A DNA stretch of 64,000 nt from assembly GCF_000699445.3 (NCBI RefSeq), contig NC_067197.1:32967809-33031808 (forward strand). Direction: 5' to 3'. How positions within the stretch are numbered: position 1 is the stretch's first letter; every line of letters starts with the position of its first letter. The stretch comes from Schistosoma haematobium (lineage: Eukaryota; Platyhelminthes; Trematoda; Strigeidida; Schistosomatidae). Of the stretch, positions 22,801-33,600 are shown piece after piece. Under the pieces are notes generated by a model. It saw nothing but the letters and a program-made list of their open reading frames with translations. It was not told the DNA's origin and searched no databases. A program made the translations under genes and the position numbers.

Positions 22801-23436
22801 GTAAGTAATCATATATCTGACAATTATAATAAAGAATCAAATAACATTTCATTGAATAATAGTTCCATAGAATATCAACAATTAGATCTTTCATTGAAAA
22901 GTAATCTATTGGTAAAATCAAATAATACAACATTTGATACACAGTATAATAATACTGATATAAACATTGATAATGATGTATTACTTAATGATAATACATG
23001 CCAGAAAATGATAAAGAATGATAAAATTAGTTCGATTGATTGTTATTCACCTAGTTTTCTTAAACCAATTGAATGTGATCAAATAATGAAAGAGTTCATA
23101 TGTTCTATTGATAATTGTTCAAATCTTAATATTGAAACAACTGATATCCAAATGAATAATACCATATATTTAGAACAAAATAATCTATCATTAAACAATT
23201 ATGAAAATAATAAACCTAAAAGTAATTTAATAAGAAATCAGAATTATTTCAAACTAACTTATAATGACTTATTGGTTTATTCTAATAATGTTGTTGCCAA
23301 TAATAATGATATTCCAATGTCTCCAGTTTATAGTAATAAGGATACAGTTGAACACTTGTCATTGAATTCTAGTAAAAAGATTTTGTATGAAAACGTTCCA
23401 TTCCATTATCAATATTTTGGAAGTAATGAAGCTTAA
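8583..23436 (+). CDS. ZCWPW1-like CW/PWWP histone reader (whole gene in window)
   Basis: Seven exons (8583-8919, 9159-9413, 10381-10571, 11796-11867, 12967-13020, 21754-21960, 22747-23436) join in frame into 601 residues. Order: acidic/Ser-rich N-terminal part, CW zinc finger with four Cys and two Trp, PWWP domain with YPDWPGM, a helical segment, then an Asn-rich tail. CW followed by PWWP is the ZCWPW1/ZCWPW2 architecture. In mammals CW reads methylated H3K4 and PWWP reads H3K36me3, and ZCWPW1 acts in meiotic break repair; the role in flatworms is inferred. The first exon and start codon are not identified. The intron at 13021-21753 is 8.7 kb and full of repeats. Confidence 0.85.
9159..9413 (+). 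CDS. CW/PWWP gene, CW zinc-finger exon
   Basis: It encodes TWVECNFCSNWRYLPK, then SSWSCTLNP and KKCIHNPFE. The four cysteines and the two tryptophans (TWV and NWR) fit the CW domain that binds methyl-lysine. The exon ends with SVGSVVWVKIQ, the first strand of the PWWP domain. It starts and ends in phase 1 and joins both neighbours without a stop. Confidence 0.9.
10381..10571 (+). CDS. CW/PWWP gene, PWWP exon
   Basis: After the splice the frame reads GYPDWPGMVCYNSQGRY, the defining PWWP box with aromatic residues suited to a methyl-lysine cage, followed by the beta-barrel segment YYYVVFLNSKRLAMSKVPA. The acceptor is TTTTAG at 10375-10380 and the donor GTAAGT follows 10571. It ends in phase 0. 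Confidence 0.9.
10746..10941. repeat. Perfect-looking palindrome with (AT)n centre
   Basis: Arms 10746-10815 and 10871-10941 are reverse complements over about 70 bases (CAAGCTACCTAGTACATGGG on the left against its complement on the right). About 56 bases of pure AT repeat lie between them, themselves self-complementary. It lies in an intron of the CW/PWWP gene. It could be a hairpin-type MITE or a cruciform-prone fold-back. Confidence 0.9.
11796..11867 (+). CDS. CW/PWWP gene, helical exon
   Basis: It encodes PKRFWRRLQAAGQEAENALL, which corresponds to the helical segment after the PWWP barrel in ZCWPW1 (an A.QEAE motif is shared). The acceptor is a strong pyrimidine tract plus CAG. Two donors fit phase 0, after 11861 or 11867; I chose the second. 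Confidence 0.75.
12320..12560 (-). mobile_element. SM-alpha-like SINE, hammerhead damaged
   Basis: Minus-strand copy with the tRNA-like part (ACTCAGTAGTCAAGTGGATAAC in sense) and the GAAGTTTAAATTCACTTGG block. The hammerhead is broken: the segment holding GAAA and the cleavage site is deleted between CTCCTATTTGGGACTTG and the flank. Confidence 0.75.
12967..13020 (+). CDS. CW/PWWP gene, 18-codon exon
   Basis: A 54-base phase 0 exon reads NRIAIYGYHHKYEDIPVK, flanked by TTTTTTTTAG and GTAAGA. It continues the helical part of the PWWP region, equivalent to the RVNLFGF stretch I recall in ZCWPW1. The very large next intron starts here. Confidence 0.75.
13052..13634 (+). mobile_element. Penelope-like 3' fragment with inverted ends
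   Basis: The core at 13111-13450 encodes a C-terminal Penelope-like piece (SSSIVKHIIETGHKIN, then frames reading LCVRKHFVITLNLPW). It is flanked by inverted copies, 13052-13162 and 13500-13613, of a sequence containing TATATGTGTGACC and TTTTTCAGATCAACTCC. The right copy, with flank, recurs at 31588-31745. Stops and frame changes show it is dead. Confidence 0.65.
13730..13835 (+). repeat. Family C repeat, 3' end
   Basis: It contains ATATATTTGGTGCCCTCTT and TATTTATGTGTAATAAATAAA, the shared 3' end of family C copies at 17815-17880 and 22535-22590, ending in an AAATA microsatellite. Confidence 0.65.
13990..14125 (-). mobile_element. Family B hammerhead SINE, diverged
   Basis: The plus-strand text AACTTGGAAGCACTGGACGG and a later ATTCAAATTCAGGACCTT mark a minus-strand copy with hammerhead and B-box parts. 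The core is badly mutated and the copy is truncated. Confidence 0.6.
14560..14800 (+). repeat. Family D repeat, copy 1
   Basis: Shares a 3' block (TACTGTATGGTTCTCAAATCT, then ATATTCTGTAATATTTTG) and an AGAACGAGAACAG block with copies at 14970-15215 and 29545-29795. No coding capacity was recognised and the class is unknown. Confidence 0.6.
14970..15215 (+). repeat. Family D repeat, copy 2
   Basis: Contains AAGTAGTATGTAACGATAG at the start, a GAAGATGGAGAAGGG block, GAATCTGAGACGATGG, and the TTACTGTATGGTTCTGAGAT 3' block. It is separated from copy 1 by about 170 bases that repeat the GTAGTACATAACGATAG motif, so the pair may be a broken tandem. Confidence 0.6.
16965..17880 (+). repeat. Family C repeat split by an LTR
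   Basis: The 5' part (16965-17345) has CCTGGTACGGTCGAGGGTGG, GAGGACGAAAAGCGAATG, ACCAATGGTTCACATGG and GGCTACCATGGGATTGC blocks shared with the copy at 22123. The 3' part (17732-17880) resumes with AGCAAACCATCTG and ends in TATTTGGTGCCTCCTTG plus AAATAAATAAAT. The 381 bases between are the LTR insertion and its duplicated target. Confidence 0.75.
17351..17726 (+). mobile_element. Solo LTR with 5-bp target duplication
   Basis: The segment starts TGTTGGGATATTC and ends ACGTTATAACA. It is flanked on both sides by GATAT (17346-17350 and 17727-17731). TG...CA ends, a length of 376 bp, a TATATAAAC promoter-like motif near 17530 and a 5-bp duplication fit a solo LTR of an LTR retrotransposon. It interrupts a family C repeat, so it is younger than that copy. 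Confidence 0.85.
17881..21753. other. AT-rich intron remainder
   Basis: This is the rest of the large intron of the CW/PWWP gene. I saw no exon, RNA gene or shared repeat in it; the short open frames lack motifs. Confidence 0.4.
21754..21960 (+). CDS. CW/PWWP gene, basic exon
   Basis: An open phase 0 stretch of 69 codons ends at GAAGAG before GTAAGT (21961). It contains a strongly basic run (NEIKRKRVYKRKIPP), possibly a nuclear localisation or DNA-contact segment. The 3' end is clear. I chose the start at 21754 after GGTAG because it keeps phase 0; AGs before 21762 and 21782 are alternatives if an unseen exon lies upstream. Confidence 0.6.
22123..22595 (+). repeat. Family C repeat, near full length
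   Basis: GC-rich against its surroundings. Key blocks: CCTGGTATGGCCGAGAGTGG, CTCTCACACGGCCACGCGTA, GAGGACGAAAAGCGAATGTC, CCAATGGTGCACTTGGGCTC, GGTCACCGGCTACCATGGG and the TATATTTGGTGCCCTCTTG end, followed by AATAATAAAAAATAATAATA. It sits in the last intron of the CW/PWWP gene. The overlapping 100-codon frames on both strands are not conserved between copies. Confidence 0.8.
22747..23436 (+). CDS. CW/PWWP gene, terminal Asn-rich exon
   Basis: The acceptor TTTCATTTCAG precedes 229 codons and a TAA stop. The peptide starts KLSNAIINGNTNFHKVMPVS and is dominated by Asn, Ser, Ile and Leu, so it is probably disordered. No domain is recognised. The first 700 bases downstream contain no canonical AATAAA; the region around 23650 is AT-rich. 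Confidence 0.8.
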   Translation, partial: KLSNAIINGNTNFHKVMPVSNHISDNYNKESNNISLNNSSIEYQQLDLSLKSNLLVKSNNTTFDTQYNNTDINIDNDVLLNDNTCQKMIKNDKISSIDCYSPSFLKPIECDQIMKEFICSIDNCSNLNIETTDIQMNNTIYLEQNNLSLNNYENNKPKSNLIRNQNYFKLTYNDLLVYSNNVVANNNDIPMSPVYSNKDTVEHLSLNSSKKILYENVPFHYQYFGSNEA

Positions 23437-23754
23437 TTCTCAATGTTACATTTTGCATAAATGAGTGACTAATATAATGGTTTTTAGAAAAAATCACTCA
23501 AAGTTGTTTTACATGTGTATTGTGAAATATACTCTAGTTGTATATAGTAAACATTTAAACATTACATTGAATCAACCAAAAAATGTTTATTCAAGATTTT
23601 CTATTGGATATAGAAAAATATTGTTGTGTTAATACGTACTACTCAATACAATATAATACTTTGGGAAGACTACAATTTATGGTGACCTTTATGAGACGCT
23701 AAAGTGATGTTGAGAATGTTCACATACGACTACTTGCACCTGTTATCCATAGTG

Positions 23755-24065
23755 GAAGAGCATAGGCAGCCCACCAGCATTCTCTATCCAACTCTGTTCT
23801 GGGTAATCTTTTCTAGTTCTTTTTAGTTGCTGTTCATCCTTTTCATACCTGCTTCTAATTTTCGACGCAGTATGTTCTTTGGTCTTCCTCTTTTCCGTTC
23901 ACCTTCAGGATTCTAAGTTAGAGCATGTCTCATGATGCAGTTCGGTGATTTCTTCAATGTGTGTCTTATCCACTTTCAGAGTCTTTTCCTCTTGAGCTGG
24001 AATCTGGTTTGTTCTGTCCCACAGTAGGCTGTCGCTTATGGTATCCAGTCCACCTACTAACCAGG
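23755..24065 (-). mobile_element. RTE 3' coding fragment, decayed
   Basis: The reverse complement carries the end of an RTE polyprotein: a LLW-RTNQIPA-like stretch, a GRPKNT-like block and GNRLDRECWW-type remnants matching 36800-37080 of the larger element. Many stops and indels. It ends near 23740 in a short imperfect tail. Confidence 0.7.
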
Positions 24066-25624
24066 ACTAAATGGTAAATTAAAATTATGATTTACGGTTG
24101 ATGGTTGGGGTTAGGAACTAGATTCAGGGTTTTCATCACGAGCTGGTATCAGATAAAATGCCAAAACACTATTTAGCCAAATAGATGAATGAATTTCGCG
24201 CAAAAATTCAAGACCTCTTATCTTATGTATGGCCCGTCCATAGATTATAGTCTCTCTAATATTTCTCATAAATATTGAAGTAGAAATTACATTTACTCTT
24301 AATACATACAATGAAAATGATTTTCACCTTTTCTGTATTGCCCAAGAAATTCTACAATTAAAATTGACAAAATGTAAAGGACTAAGATAATTAAATAGTA
24401 AGTCCTAAAATTCTATGAATACATTGTACACGTAATGTAGATAACACGATCAATGAGGGACAAGGTAAGTGAGAAAAAAGTGCATACTAGCACATGGATT
24501 TTGTTTTATTCATATATTCATGAATAACATACCGTGAATTTGTCTAAAAATATTTGTAATGACGTAATGTACAATATATATTGTAGACTTGAAGTATGTT
24601 TCTTAATTTTGCCTCACAAGCTGAAGTTGTTTATTCAGTCGTTTCTTTGTATTGACTAAATATGACACCATTATGTTTTAAGTCAATATAACGATAATAT
24701 CTGTAATGAATGTAAACCACAAGGCATTTTGAAGTACTGGATATTAGCCTTCGTACTCAGAGTCACTGTTTGATGGTCTTTGTCAAATCATCTTTAAGGA
24801 GAATAAATTTAAAGGTAGTATCTTATTTAAAAAAAGGAAATATAGTTTTCCATTTATAAAGACGTAATCTTAGTCCTTGTAATTTTAAAGATAACTTTAA
24901 GGTGTTGTTTACTTTCATCTATAAATTATAGGGAGATTGAATTCAAAAATTCAGTCATCACACGTTCCATTTTCACCGAGAGGATCCATTTGCGTCTTTA
25001 AATTCCAATGAGTTATAGCTTTTTTTACAAATGTTTCTATAAATACTCATATTGTTTACTTGCACACTGGTTAACAGGTTGACAATTAGTAGTTATGTAA
25101 TAATAATCTACTGACTATCTCCTAATATGTGAGCATCGAAATTTCCATTTAAACAATATAATAATCATCACGTTATTGGATTAATAGCTGAAAGAACCAG
25201 TGCTTATTGATTTATGATGTTAACATAATATCCATCAAAATCAGATGATATTCTTCATGTTCTTCCATCTATATGTTGTCATTTTTACTCTACGATGATA
25301 CAATGAACTCTTTTGGTATCGTAATTACAAAGTTTTCATTTTTAGTATTATTTTCAAACTGCGGTAGTTAATATTAACTTTTAAACTGTATGCTCAAACC
25401 TAAAAATTACTATTTTGAATTTGATTAAATTGGTGAAGAGTCTAACCTTGAGATTCCTTTTAACCTAAATATTTAAGAAGTGGGTAGTGTTATTTTATTA
25501 ACCGGAGTTTGGTACATGTGTCATCGTTGTTCGCTTAAAACTTCTGAGTTTATAATTATCGATTTCACAACTAAACAGTTTCAAGATCGTACATTGAAAC
25601 GATAAATCTGTAACAGAATATCCA

Positions 25625-25819
25625 ATGTTTTTTAAGCAAAGATGGATGGTGGCTAGCAGTGGAATCCAGATTGACGCACGTTTCGTCCTAGTTGGGACTC
25701 GTCAACTGCATGTACCTGCATCTCAGAAGTAATGTTCACTCTGTGACTCGAACCCCGTACCGTTCGCTTCCAACGCCATTGCGTTATCCACATAGCTACT
25801 GAGTCCTGATAATCACCTG
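25625..25819 (-). mobile_element. SM-alpha-like SINE, left half of inverted pair
   Basis: Minus-strand copy from TTTTTTAAGCAAAGATGGATG to the CTACTGAGTCCTGATAATC end. It includes a hammerhead region (25660-25712) whose first core base is changed (TTGACGA instead of CTGANGA), so cleavage should be lost. It meets the next copy head to head. Confidence 0.8.
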
Positions 25820-26056
25820 CTTATGTGAACATCCACTGTGAGATGCAAGTACATCTATTTGATGAGTTCTAAATAGGACGAAACACGCGTCCTGGACTCC
25901 ACTGCTAGCCACTATCCATCTTTGCTTAAAAAACCTGTGACTTAGGGCTATATCTAGGTAATCCGCACAGGATGCATATATACCAACATGAGACTGATCA
26001 ATTGCAATCCCAAATAACAATGGGATGATACAAGTAAACAACACCAAGCGAATTTA
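25820..26056 (+). mobile_element. SM-alpha-like SINE, right half of inverted pair
   Basis: Plus-strand copy with hammerhead region at about 25850-25905 (TTGATGA, again the first core base changed; GGACGAAAC kept) and full tail (GACTGATCAATTGCAATCCC, ending ACAAGTAAACAACACCAAG). With the copy at 25625-25819 it forms a fold-back of about 180 bases per arm. Confidence 0.8.
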
Positions 26057-26389
26057 GAATATCCAATAGTTTACTGTCCCCAAACATTACGACAGTTTTA
26101 GTGAAAAGCATTAATCGATTATCATATTAGTCAATTTCGGGAAAATATAACCAAATAATACGATTGTACAGTTCTAGATAGCTTACACTTTCATTTTACA
26201 GATATTTTAATTCTTGATCAGAATCTATTGTATTTTTAATATAAGTGAGAATATATATTAAACTAGTTGATGAGATTCAACAATTTATTTGTATTAAGAA
26301 ATTGTCGAATATAATACCTCTTTGATTAAATTATGAAACGTCATAAAAATGGCAAATTACATCGTTCAATAAAAATGAACTAGAGTTTA

Positions 26390-27329
26390 TTTCCAAAAAA
26401 AACACATTTTATTTACTTAAAGATAACACATTTTACACGAAGTTGATCAAAATACAGTACACAAAAATGGCGAAACAATACAATTTATAGATGGTTCATA
26501 TATATATATATATATATATACATGACATTTAATAGATCTGTTTATATTTGATATGGCTTAGTGTGTGTGAACTTTATTGTTTTCTTATCATATAAATAGG
26601 CAAAAAAACATACATTTTTGTTCATACATACTCACACACACACACACAGAAAATGTATATCACAAACATTTAGATGATCTATTAGTTTGACTACACTATC
26701 ATATAATCGATTCTCATTCAGAGTAATATCTATATCTATATGTTGTCTTTATGATACTTTCTTAATCAAAAGAAAAATCAATTTTTTAACTCTTATTTTC
26801 CTTTTAATAATTTTCATAATTATCAAGAAAAAAAACAAAAAAAATTGTCATTGGTATTATCTATTTAGCTCAGTGTTAATGTTCATTCTATTTTCATTTC
26901 TTATATTGTAATATAAATCAAATATCCTTTTTGTTGTTGTTGTCGTCGTTGTTATTGTCGTTGTTGTCATCGTTGTTGTCGTCATTGTTGTTGTTATTTA
27001 AGACATGAAAGTTTTATAATTCTTACTTTTATTTAAAATTATTTATAACAAATAGGATAGCAAAAAAAAAGAAACGTTTTATAATTTATTTATTACAACG
27101 AATATACGGTAATATTGATCCATTTCTTTTTTCATTTTTTTTCTTCTTTAAATTCTTCTTCTTCTTATGAATATCACTAATTGATTTATGTGCTCTTTTC
27201 AATCATTATGATCATAAACTATTTAGTTATATAATACAACATATTAGGGATGATAAATAATATCTATGTATAGTTATTTATAAAATACGTTATATGCTTA
27301 TGATCGGTTTCCATTATTATTATTATTGT
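26390..27329. other. 3' flank of GARNL3-like gene with microsatellites
   Basis: Contains an AT run (26500-26522), a CA run (26633-26648), a GTT/GTC trinucleotide tract (26928-26996) and TTATT repeats. No gene was seen; it is the convergent intergenic end of two genes. Confidence 0.5.
27085..27094 (-). terminator. Candidate polyadenylation signal of GARNL3-like gene
   Basis: Two overlapping AATAAA hexamers on the minus strand lie about 240 bases after the stop codon. Others near 27333 overlap the stop itself and are less likely to be used. Confidence 0.35.
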
Positions 27330-27640
27330 TTATTTATTTGAACTATAAATTGGTATTTTATAAATGAAATTTGTTTGTGATTGATTTAGTTCCATATTTG
27401 TTGAATTGAATGATGATGATGATGATACAACTGATGATGAATTGGTATTATTATTATTATTATTAATTGAATTTAAAGTTAAGATTTTGATACCAGTTGG
27501 TGAATTCATATTTGAATATGAAGATGATGAAATAGGTTGTATAGTAGAAAATAAATTTGTTTGTAATTCATTTTGATCATGTTCAAATGATGAATGTAAA
27601 TTTTTATGAGTATCATAAATTTCTGGATAAATTAAAGGAT
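27330..27640 (-). CDS. GARNL3: GARNL3-like, terminal exon
   Basis: After acceptor TCCAAG the frame runs 103 codons to TAA at 27330-27332. It starts [15 protein letters not shown], passes a poly-Asn and poly-Ser stretch, and ends [13 protein letters not shown]. The YKIP motif matches the NLYKIPL segment I recall after the CNH domain of GARNL3. The fly, vertebrate and fluke tails differ in length. Confidence 0.8.
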
Positions 27641-30600
27641 CTTGGAGGAAAAAAGGAAAGAAAAACAAACACACATACACAATTACAAATGATGTTTATG
27701 ATTATTATTATTATTATTCATTATAATTTAAAATAATTATTATACTCATAATTGTTTATTAAAATTTTAATTGTATCTTTATATCTAGTGTTTTGGTTAG
27801 AATGAAAGTTTGTTATTGTCTGAAGAAATCAGTTGATAAGAGGTTTTAAGCGTTAGTATACTTGATGTACTTATAAATTTTAGAATATTAAAGATTCCCA
27901 TTGTGAAAATTAGATCTGCACAGTAGACACTCTAAGTCAGGAGCTTGAATTCATCAACAACTCACCGACTGAGATCGGCTACCCCAGTGCTTTCATTAAG
28001 AAGTACATGTATGACATAATAAAGAAGTCGGAGATTTCGACTGTTCCTAAGAAATCTTTATACATGAAACTACAATTTAACGGGGATGTGGCTAGTGATA
28101 CTCCGAAATATAGGTTGACGAAAGTAATCACCAGGACATTCTATGCAGCCAATCTTGCGTTGTCTTTCTCTTGTCGACCAGCGATATCTACGCAAACGAA
28201 TGATGAGTTACCTCAGTTGACCTCCTCAATGTGCATTTACAAATTCAGCTGCTCCTGTGAAGATAGCTATATCGGGCGTACTATCAGGTAACTTAACTAA
28301 CGAATGAGTGAACATCTACTAGCTTGGTTTATAAAGAGCCAGATAAAAACAATTCACAGTTCTATCTTGGCACATCTTATTGATAGCGGTCATGCTGTAG
28401 ATAAATCGAAATCATTTCGGGTGATCTATCGTATACCTCCATCATTTCCCAACGGAGTTCGTTCCCGTCTCCTACATATAGTTGAAGCCATAGGACTTCG
28501 TACATATAACCCCAATTTATGTGTACAGAAGAAACTCGTAACCCCCCTATCCCTCCATGGCCAGTTCTAACTTGACTAACGATTTAAAGTTATTATTTAT
28601 ATATTTTATTCTATTTTTGTTATCATTAACCTTATTTTCACACCTAGTATTTGTTTGTAATTTTCCGCCTCTTGCCGTTTGTATTCTTCAATATCTAGTT
28701 ATTTACACACTTCTTATTACGTAACGATTTTAATGTTTTGTGTTGACTATTCCAAGTCTATTTACCCACGTTTGACCTTCTATTTCCAACGTTTAATTAT
28801 TGATAAGACTTTTATCATCGTATTTTATGATTCTTACTACTATCAGTACACCTGTCTTCTTACTATCAACTTGTAATTTTATTTATTATATGTGGTGACC
28901 TATTCTATTTCATAGTGATTATAGACCGAAATTGCCTTGATCGGTTTAACGTTTTCGTATAAATATTCATGTATATTAGAGTAAAGCCTGATGACGATCT
29001 AATTGAAAACAATTGTTCGCTTATATGTGTTGTTATAAATTTTTAATTAATCAAAGGCATTTTCCTATCTAAGATATAATATCATTAGATGATTGTAAAG
29101 AACTGTCAAAAAGTGGATTTTCTACAATTTTGAGTAAGGATTTATGTCTGTGACATTCCTCATCATATTCAGAACTATTCTAGGTAGGAACAGATTATTG
29201 AAACCATTCGATTACTCAATAGTACCTAGTATATATTTCAATAATAGTGTATTATGAATTAAACTCTAGGTGTCGATGACATGGTAGTTTTACTAATCGT
29301 TATATTCATTTTTAAGGGTGCACTGCTTGAAATCTTACTATCAATAAAAAGGATAATCTATTTAATCAGGTTATACAGATCATTGTTTTCTACTGTAAGG
29401 GTTCTGATCACTTTTAATGCTTCACTCGAGATTTAGATAATTAAACGTTTCTATGTGAGGATGAAGAAACGTAATTAGGTCTAATTGTCCAGGAGTTAAA
29501 ATTCCACTGGCATTGATACTTCACTGCATAGATACACTTGTCTTATATGCTACTTGTGTCGATAGACACAAGTAGTATGTAACACAAACCAGAAGTTGAA
29601 TGCCTGCCAACAGACGGTTAGAAGATCAAATCGAAGAGAACAAGAATATGAACAGGTAGGAATTGTGAATCGGAAGAACCATAAAGAATGCAAAGGACAA
29701 TTGATGGAAGGTTTGCAAATAAAGCATTTTGTGTATGGTTCTCACACTTCACGAAGATATTCTGTAATTTTGTATTAAACAATAAATTGGTTGTCCTCAT
29801 CTAAGTGTTCGTCCACTTCACAGCGACTGTCGTTTCAACTGACTGTAAGAAGACGTCAGAAATGACTTTAGATGATTTGATACAATGATTTAGCTTCTTT
29901 TCTGTCGAAATTATCTTATTATTGAGCTTTTATACTCTTGCATCTTCATCATTTGGATTTCAAGTCCACCCTCCATTCGTAGATATAATATTTAATCCTG
30001 AAGGTAACTTTCTCACAGGTATTCATTATCAGGTAGTTTATTGTATAGATATGACATAGAGAGTAGTGTCTTACGAGTTCTTAAGCTGACACAAAGAAAA
30101 AACTGCTATTTACCATTTATCATTTCAACTACATAATAGTCTATAATATATATTTGTAGACTTATTTTTTAAAAAAATGATGAATTGGACTGCACTTAAA
30201 CAGTTGTACTCGTTGACCCTAGTGATTCAGTAAGAAAATTAAGAGACATTCATCCTAATACATACGAAAATCAGTTAAAAAGTCAATTTATAAATTACTG
30301 AAATGTCTGTACGATTTTTCGAAATTATGATTAATTAAAATAGTTCGCCGTTGATCAATAGAACATGACTCGCTTAGATATGTTTTGAATGTAAATTTCA
30401 TCGTAGAAGCTTTCAGCAACTATTTAGTTTAGGTATTGAATCTCACTATAGATCTAAGCATAGGGACTTCGTGAGATTTAAACATAATGATTAAGTATGA
30501 CAGAATTCTATAAAATTATACAATAATGTTTATCATGATATATCATCATTTTTCAGGCAAAATCACTCGACAGTTGTTTAGTTCTAGTTTAATACTCATC

Positions 30601-33600
30601 AACAGTGAAACTCCATGATCTTAAAAGTAAATAAATAACGAAGTAATACAAATACTCAAGAAACTACATTTTAAAGCTTTGAATGATTATTTTATGTAGA
30701 TAATAGTGTCACAGCTATGATTATTTTAATAATTCAACATTTGGGAATATTTACTTACCATTGGTTTGGTGATTGTCGTCTAAATTTAATTGATCTACTG
30801 CTTGTAATACAGAATTTATCTCATTTTGTTTTGTAATGTTATCATTGCTAGTATTACTTGTAACGGCAGTATTATTGATCGTTGGACTCGTCTTATAATC
30901 TAATGTTTCTGAAGTCGATGTAAAATATATGTCACCCTTAGAAAGTAAAGAAAATATGAATGTTAATTCAGAAAAAAATATTACTAATGAATTCCAGTAT
31001 ACAGTCTACATTATGTTGCGTTTACAGCAAACCCGTTGAATTTTCTATTACCTACTTGCTGTATTATAGACATCGAACTCACTATGTGAAAGTATGTGAA
31101 CTCGATTGAAAGTGTATGGCACACCATTACTTTCTATCTATCTTCCCCCATTGATTGTAAACACAATCAATAAATTAGCCACAATTGATCAATACTCATC
31201 AAATACGTACAGATTTTTCGACTTTTTGTCAACTCACACACACACTTTCCAGTGTGCTTTACCTCTTATGAGCTTGTGGATTTTATTAATTATTAACAAT
31301 ACACTATCTCAACAAATTGTTCTGGCTTTTGACTATTCTCAAGTAAATTCATGGTGCTACTAGGAGAATGGGCCTGGTAAATATACTCAATTAACGGGAC
31401 ATCATATATTGAAGTCAAAAGGAGAGGAATTAACCTGTACAGGTTGGCTTAAACATTTTATTTAAAGACAATAGAAATAAAAGTTGAAGAAAGTCAATAT
31501 AAACCTGAGCAATTACCGCAAAATTTTTATTCCACTGTGACTTTAATTGTAGTGCATCTTCTTTTGTGCTCACTCTTAAAACAAAGAAATTTGACCTTTA
31601 TTAATTTTCACATAAAATGCCATGACAAGTATATGTGTGACCAGATTGTTCGAAATGTATAGCGCAAATATATCAAATTTTTCAGATCAACTCCGTCTTC
31701 TCAATGCTTTATCAAAATTTATAAAAGGGACTAATTGCTTTCAATTTGACTGTACCAATGATCATATTCGTAACTTTAAATCGACTGAAGTTTGACACGA
31801 TCACGAATGCTTAACCTCCAGACTATCAAGCTACTACCCAACGATGTCTGATTTCAACCAATTCATGATATTGCGGAACCATCAGCAGTTCGAATTTTGA
31901 TTTTTGGATGAAGGCTCGTGGATGACCATTGCTGAGGAGTCATAAACTACGATAACCGTCCATCTAGTGCTTCCAGATTGTCACTGGTGGTTAACGTAAT
32001 ATCAAACCAATGTTAAGGAATTTAAACTTTAAAAAATCAGTAAAAAATGCGACATACCTTAACAGTAATTAACCGACAATCAGTTACAAGCATTGTATGC
32101 ACCAAGCTTCCATTAATTAATAAACGTATTTCAATTGCAGATGGATTAAATCCGAAAATGTATGGGAAGCATACAGCTGAAAGGATAATATTGAAAAAAA
32201 AACAACTTGGGAGTAGAGTTTGTAAAACTATCCTTATTTTTTACACCTAAAATCATGAGTTTTGAGCCTAAATATCAAGGGTGGTTGTAACCAGATGTTT
32301 CGCACTTTGGCTCTCTGACTAGAGGATTGATGAAATAAGAACGTTCAAAAGGGATTAATTATGAGGCGAATGCAGTTTTAAAATTAGTGAATTCATTGTT
32401 TGCGTCAAAAATAAGTACCCAACAGTATGGTCTAAGTATTGAGGCTTTAAGTAATTTTATATTGAACGTGGAAAAAATATCTAAGAAACATATACTGAAT
32501 TCATAATTGGCTGATCACTATGTAGTGACCAATGTCATGTTCTTCTTAGTGCTGATCTAACTCTGTTGATCATGTTGCAACGTGACCACTAGTCTATGTG
32601 ACTAAAAGACCTGGCATACATTACGTTTCTCACTACCCAGTGATCAGTCAATCGTAAATATATCTCAGTTCTATAGGAGGTCAGCCGAAGCCCGGATAGC
32701 TGAGTGATATGGTATCTGAGTGTCAAGTTTAGTGACATGGGATTAAATCTGTCAGGAAGCATCAGTTACCACAAGATTACAGGTAAATCACACTGATGAT
32801 CGCTAAATAGCACGAAACCTAGGTCCAGGGCTCTCTATCAACTACATCCAACCATTAGCTTACACTGAGCTTCCTTATCTACAAGTTAAAAATATTAATG
32901 TGGTAAATAATTAAGTTTGAGGTCGATCTGGTATACCGTAACATTTCCTACAGTTACATGATTTGTTTATGAAATTTGTCGCGGGCTCTGTCCGTCACTG
33001 AAAACTGTGATGTTGTCCAGAACAAATACAAGCTTCAGTTAAACCGTCCAGGTCAGAAAACGCTACAGTACCAAATAAGTGTAAGAGTTATTCCATTTAG
33101 TAGTACATTCCAGAAGCTAAATGATTAGGGTCTAATATTTTCATGTGTTGTTTCTGTTTGCTACTGAGATCTATACATCATTCAATTCATTATCGTCCAG
33201 GCAATGGAATATTGTTGCATGGTTTTTGGTACTGAAATCTTAAATATAATTGATAAATTTTAAAACTGAAAAGTTCAATTTTATAAGAAATTTGAAGTAA
33301 AAAAATATATTGAGTGTTAACTCCTATCATATAGCCAGTAAACAGTAATATTAAACTGATTCCCCCTAATGAATGTGAGTGCCTTTACCTTTTCGGCTAT
33401 AAGATATTGAAATCGCAAAAAGATGAGTAACTTTCATTGATAATGAATTTACCATAATGCTGACTATTAAACATTTTCTTACCAACTTGTTGTGGTTCGA
33501 ATGTCCATGCAAAATCACAATCACTTGTTTTCACCTTTTCTTCACATGGTAAATTCAAATTCATGGAATTAAACGATGGTTCAGGAGAACAACTTCTAGC

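Noticed and set aside
26928..26996. GTT/GTC tract resembling a coding repeat
   Set aside because: It is a microsatellite in the 3' flank of the GARNL3-like gene with no surrounding open frame.
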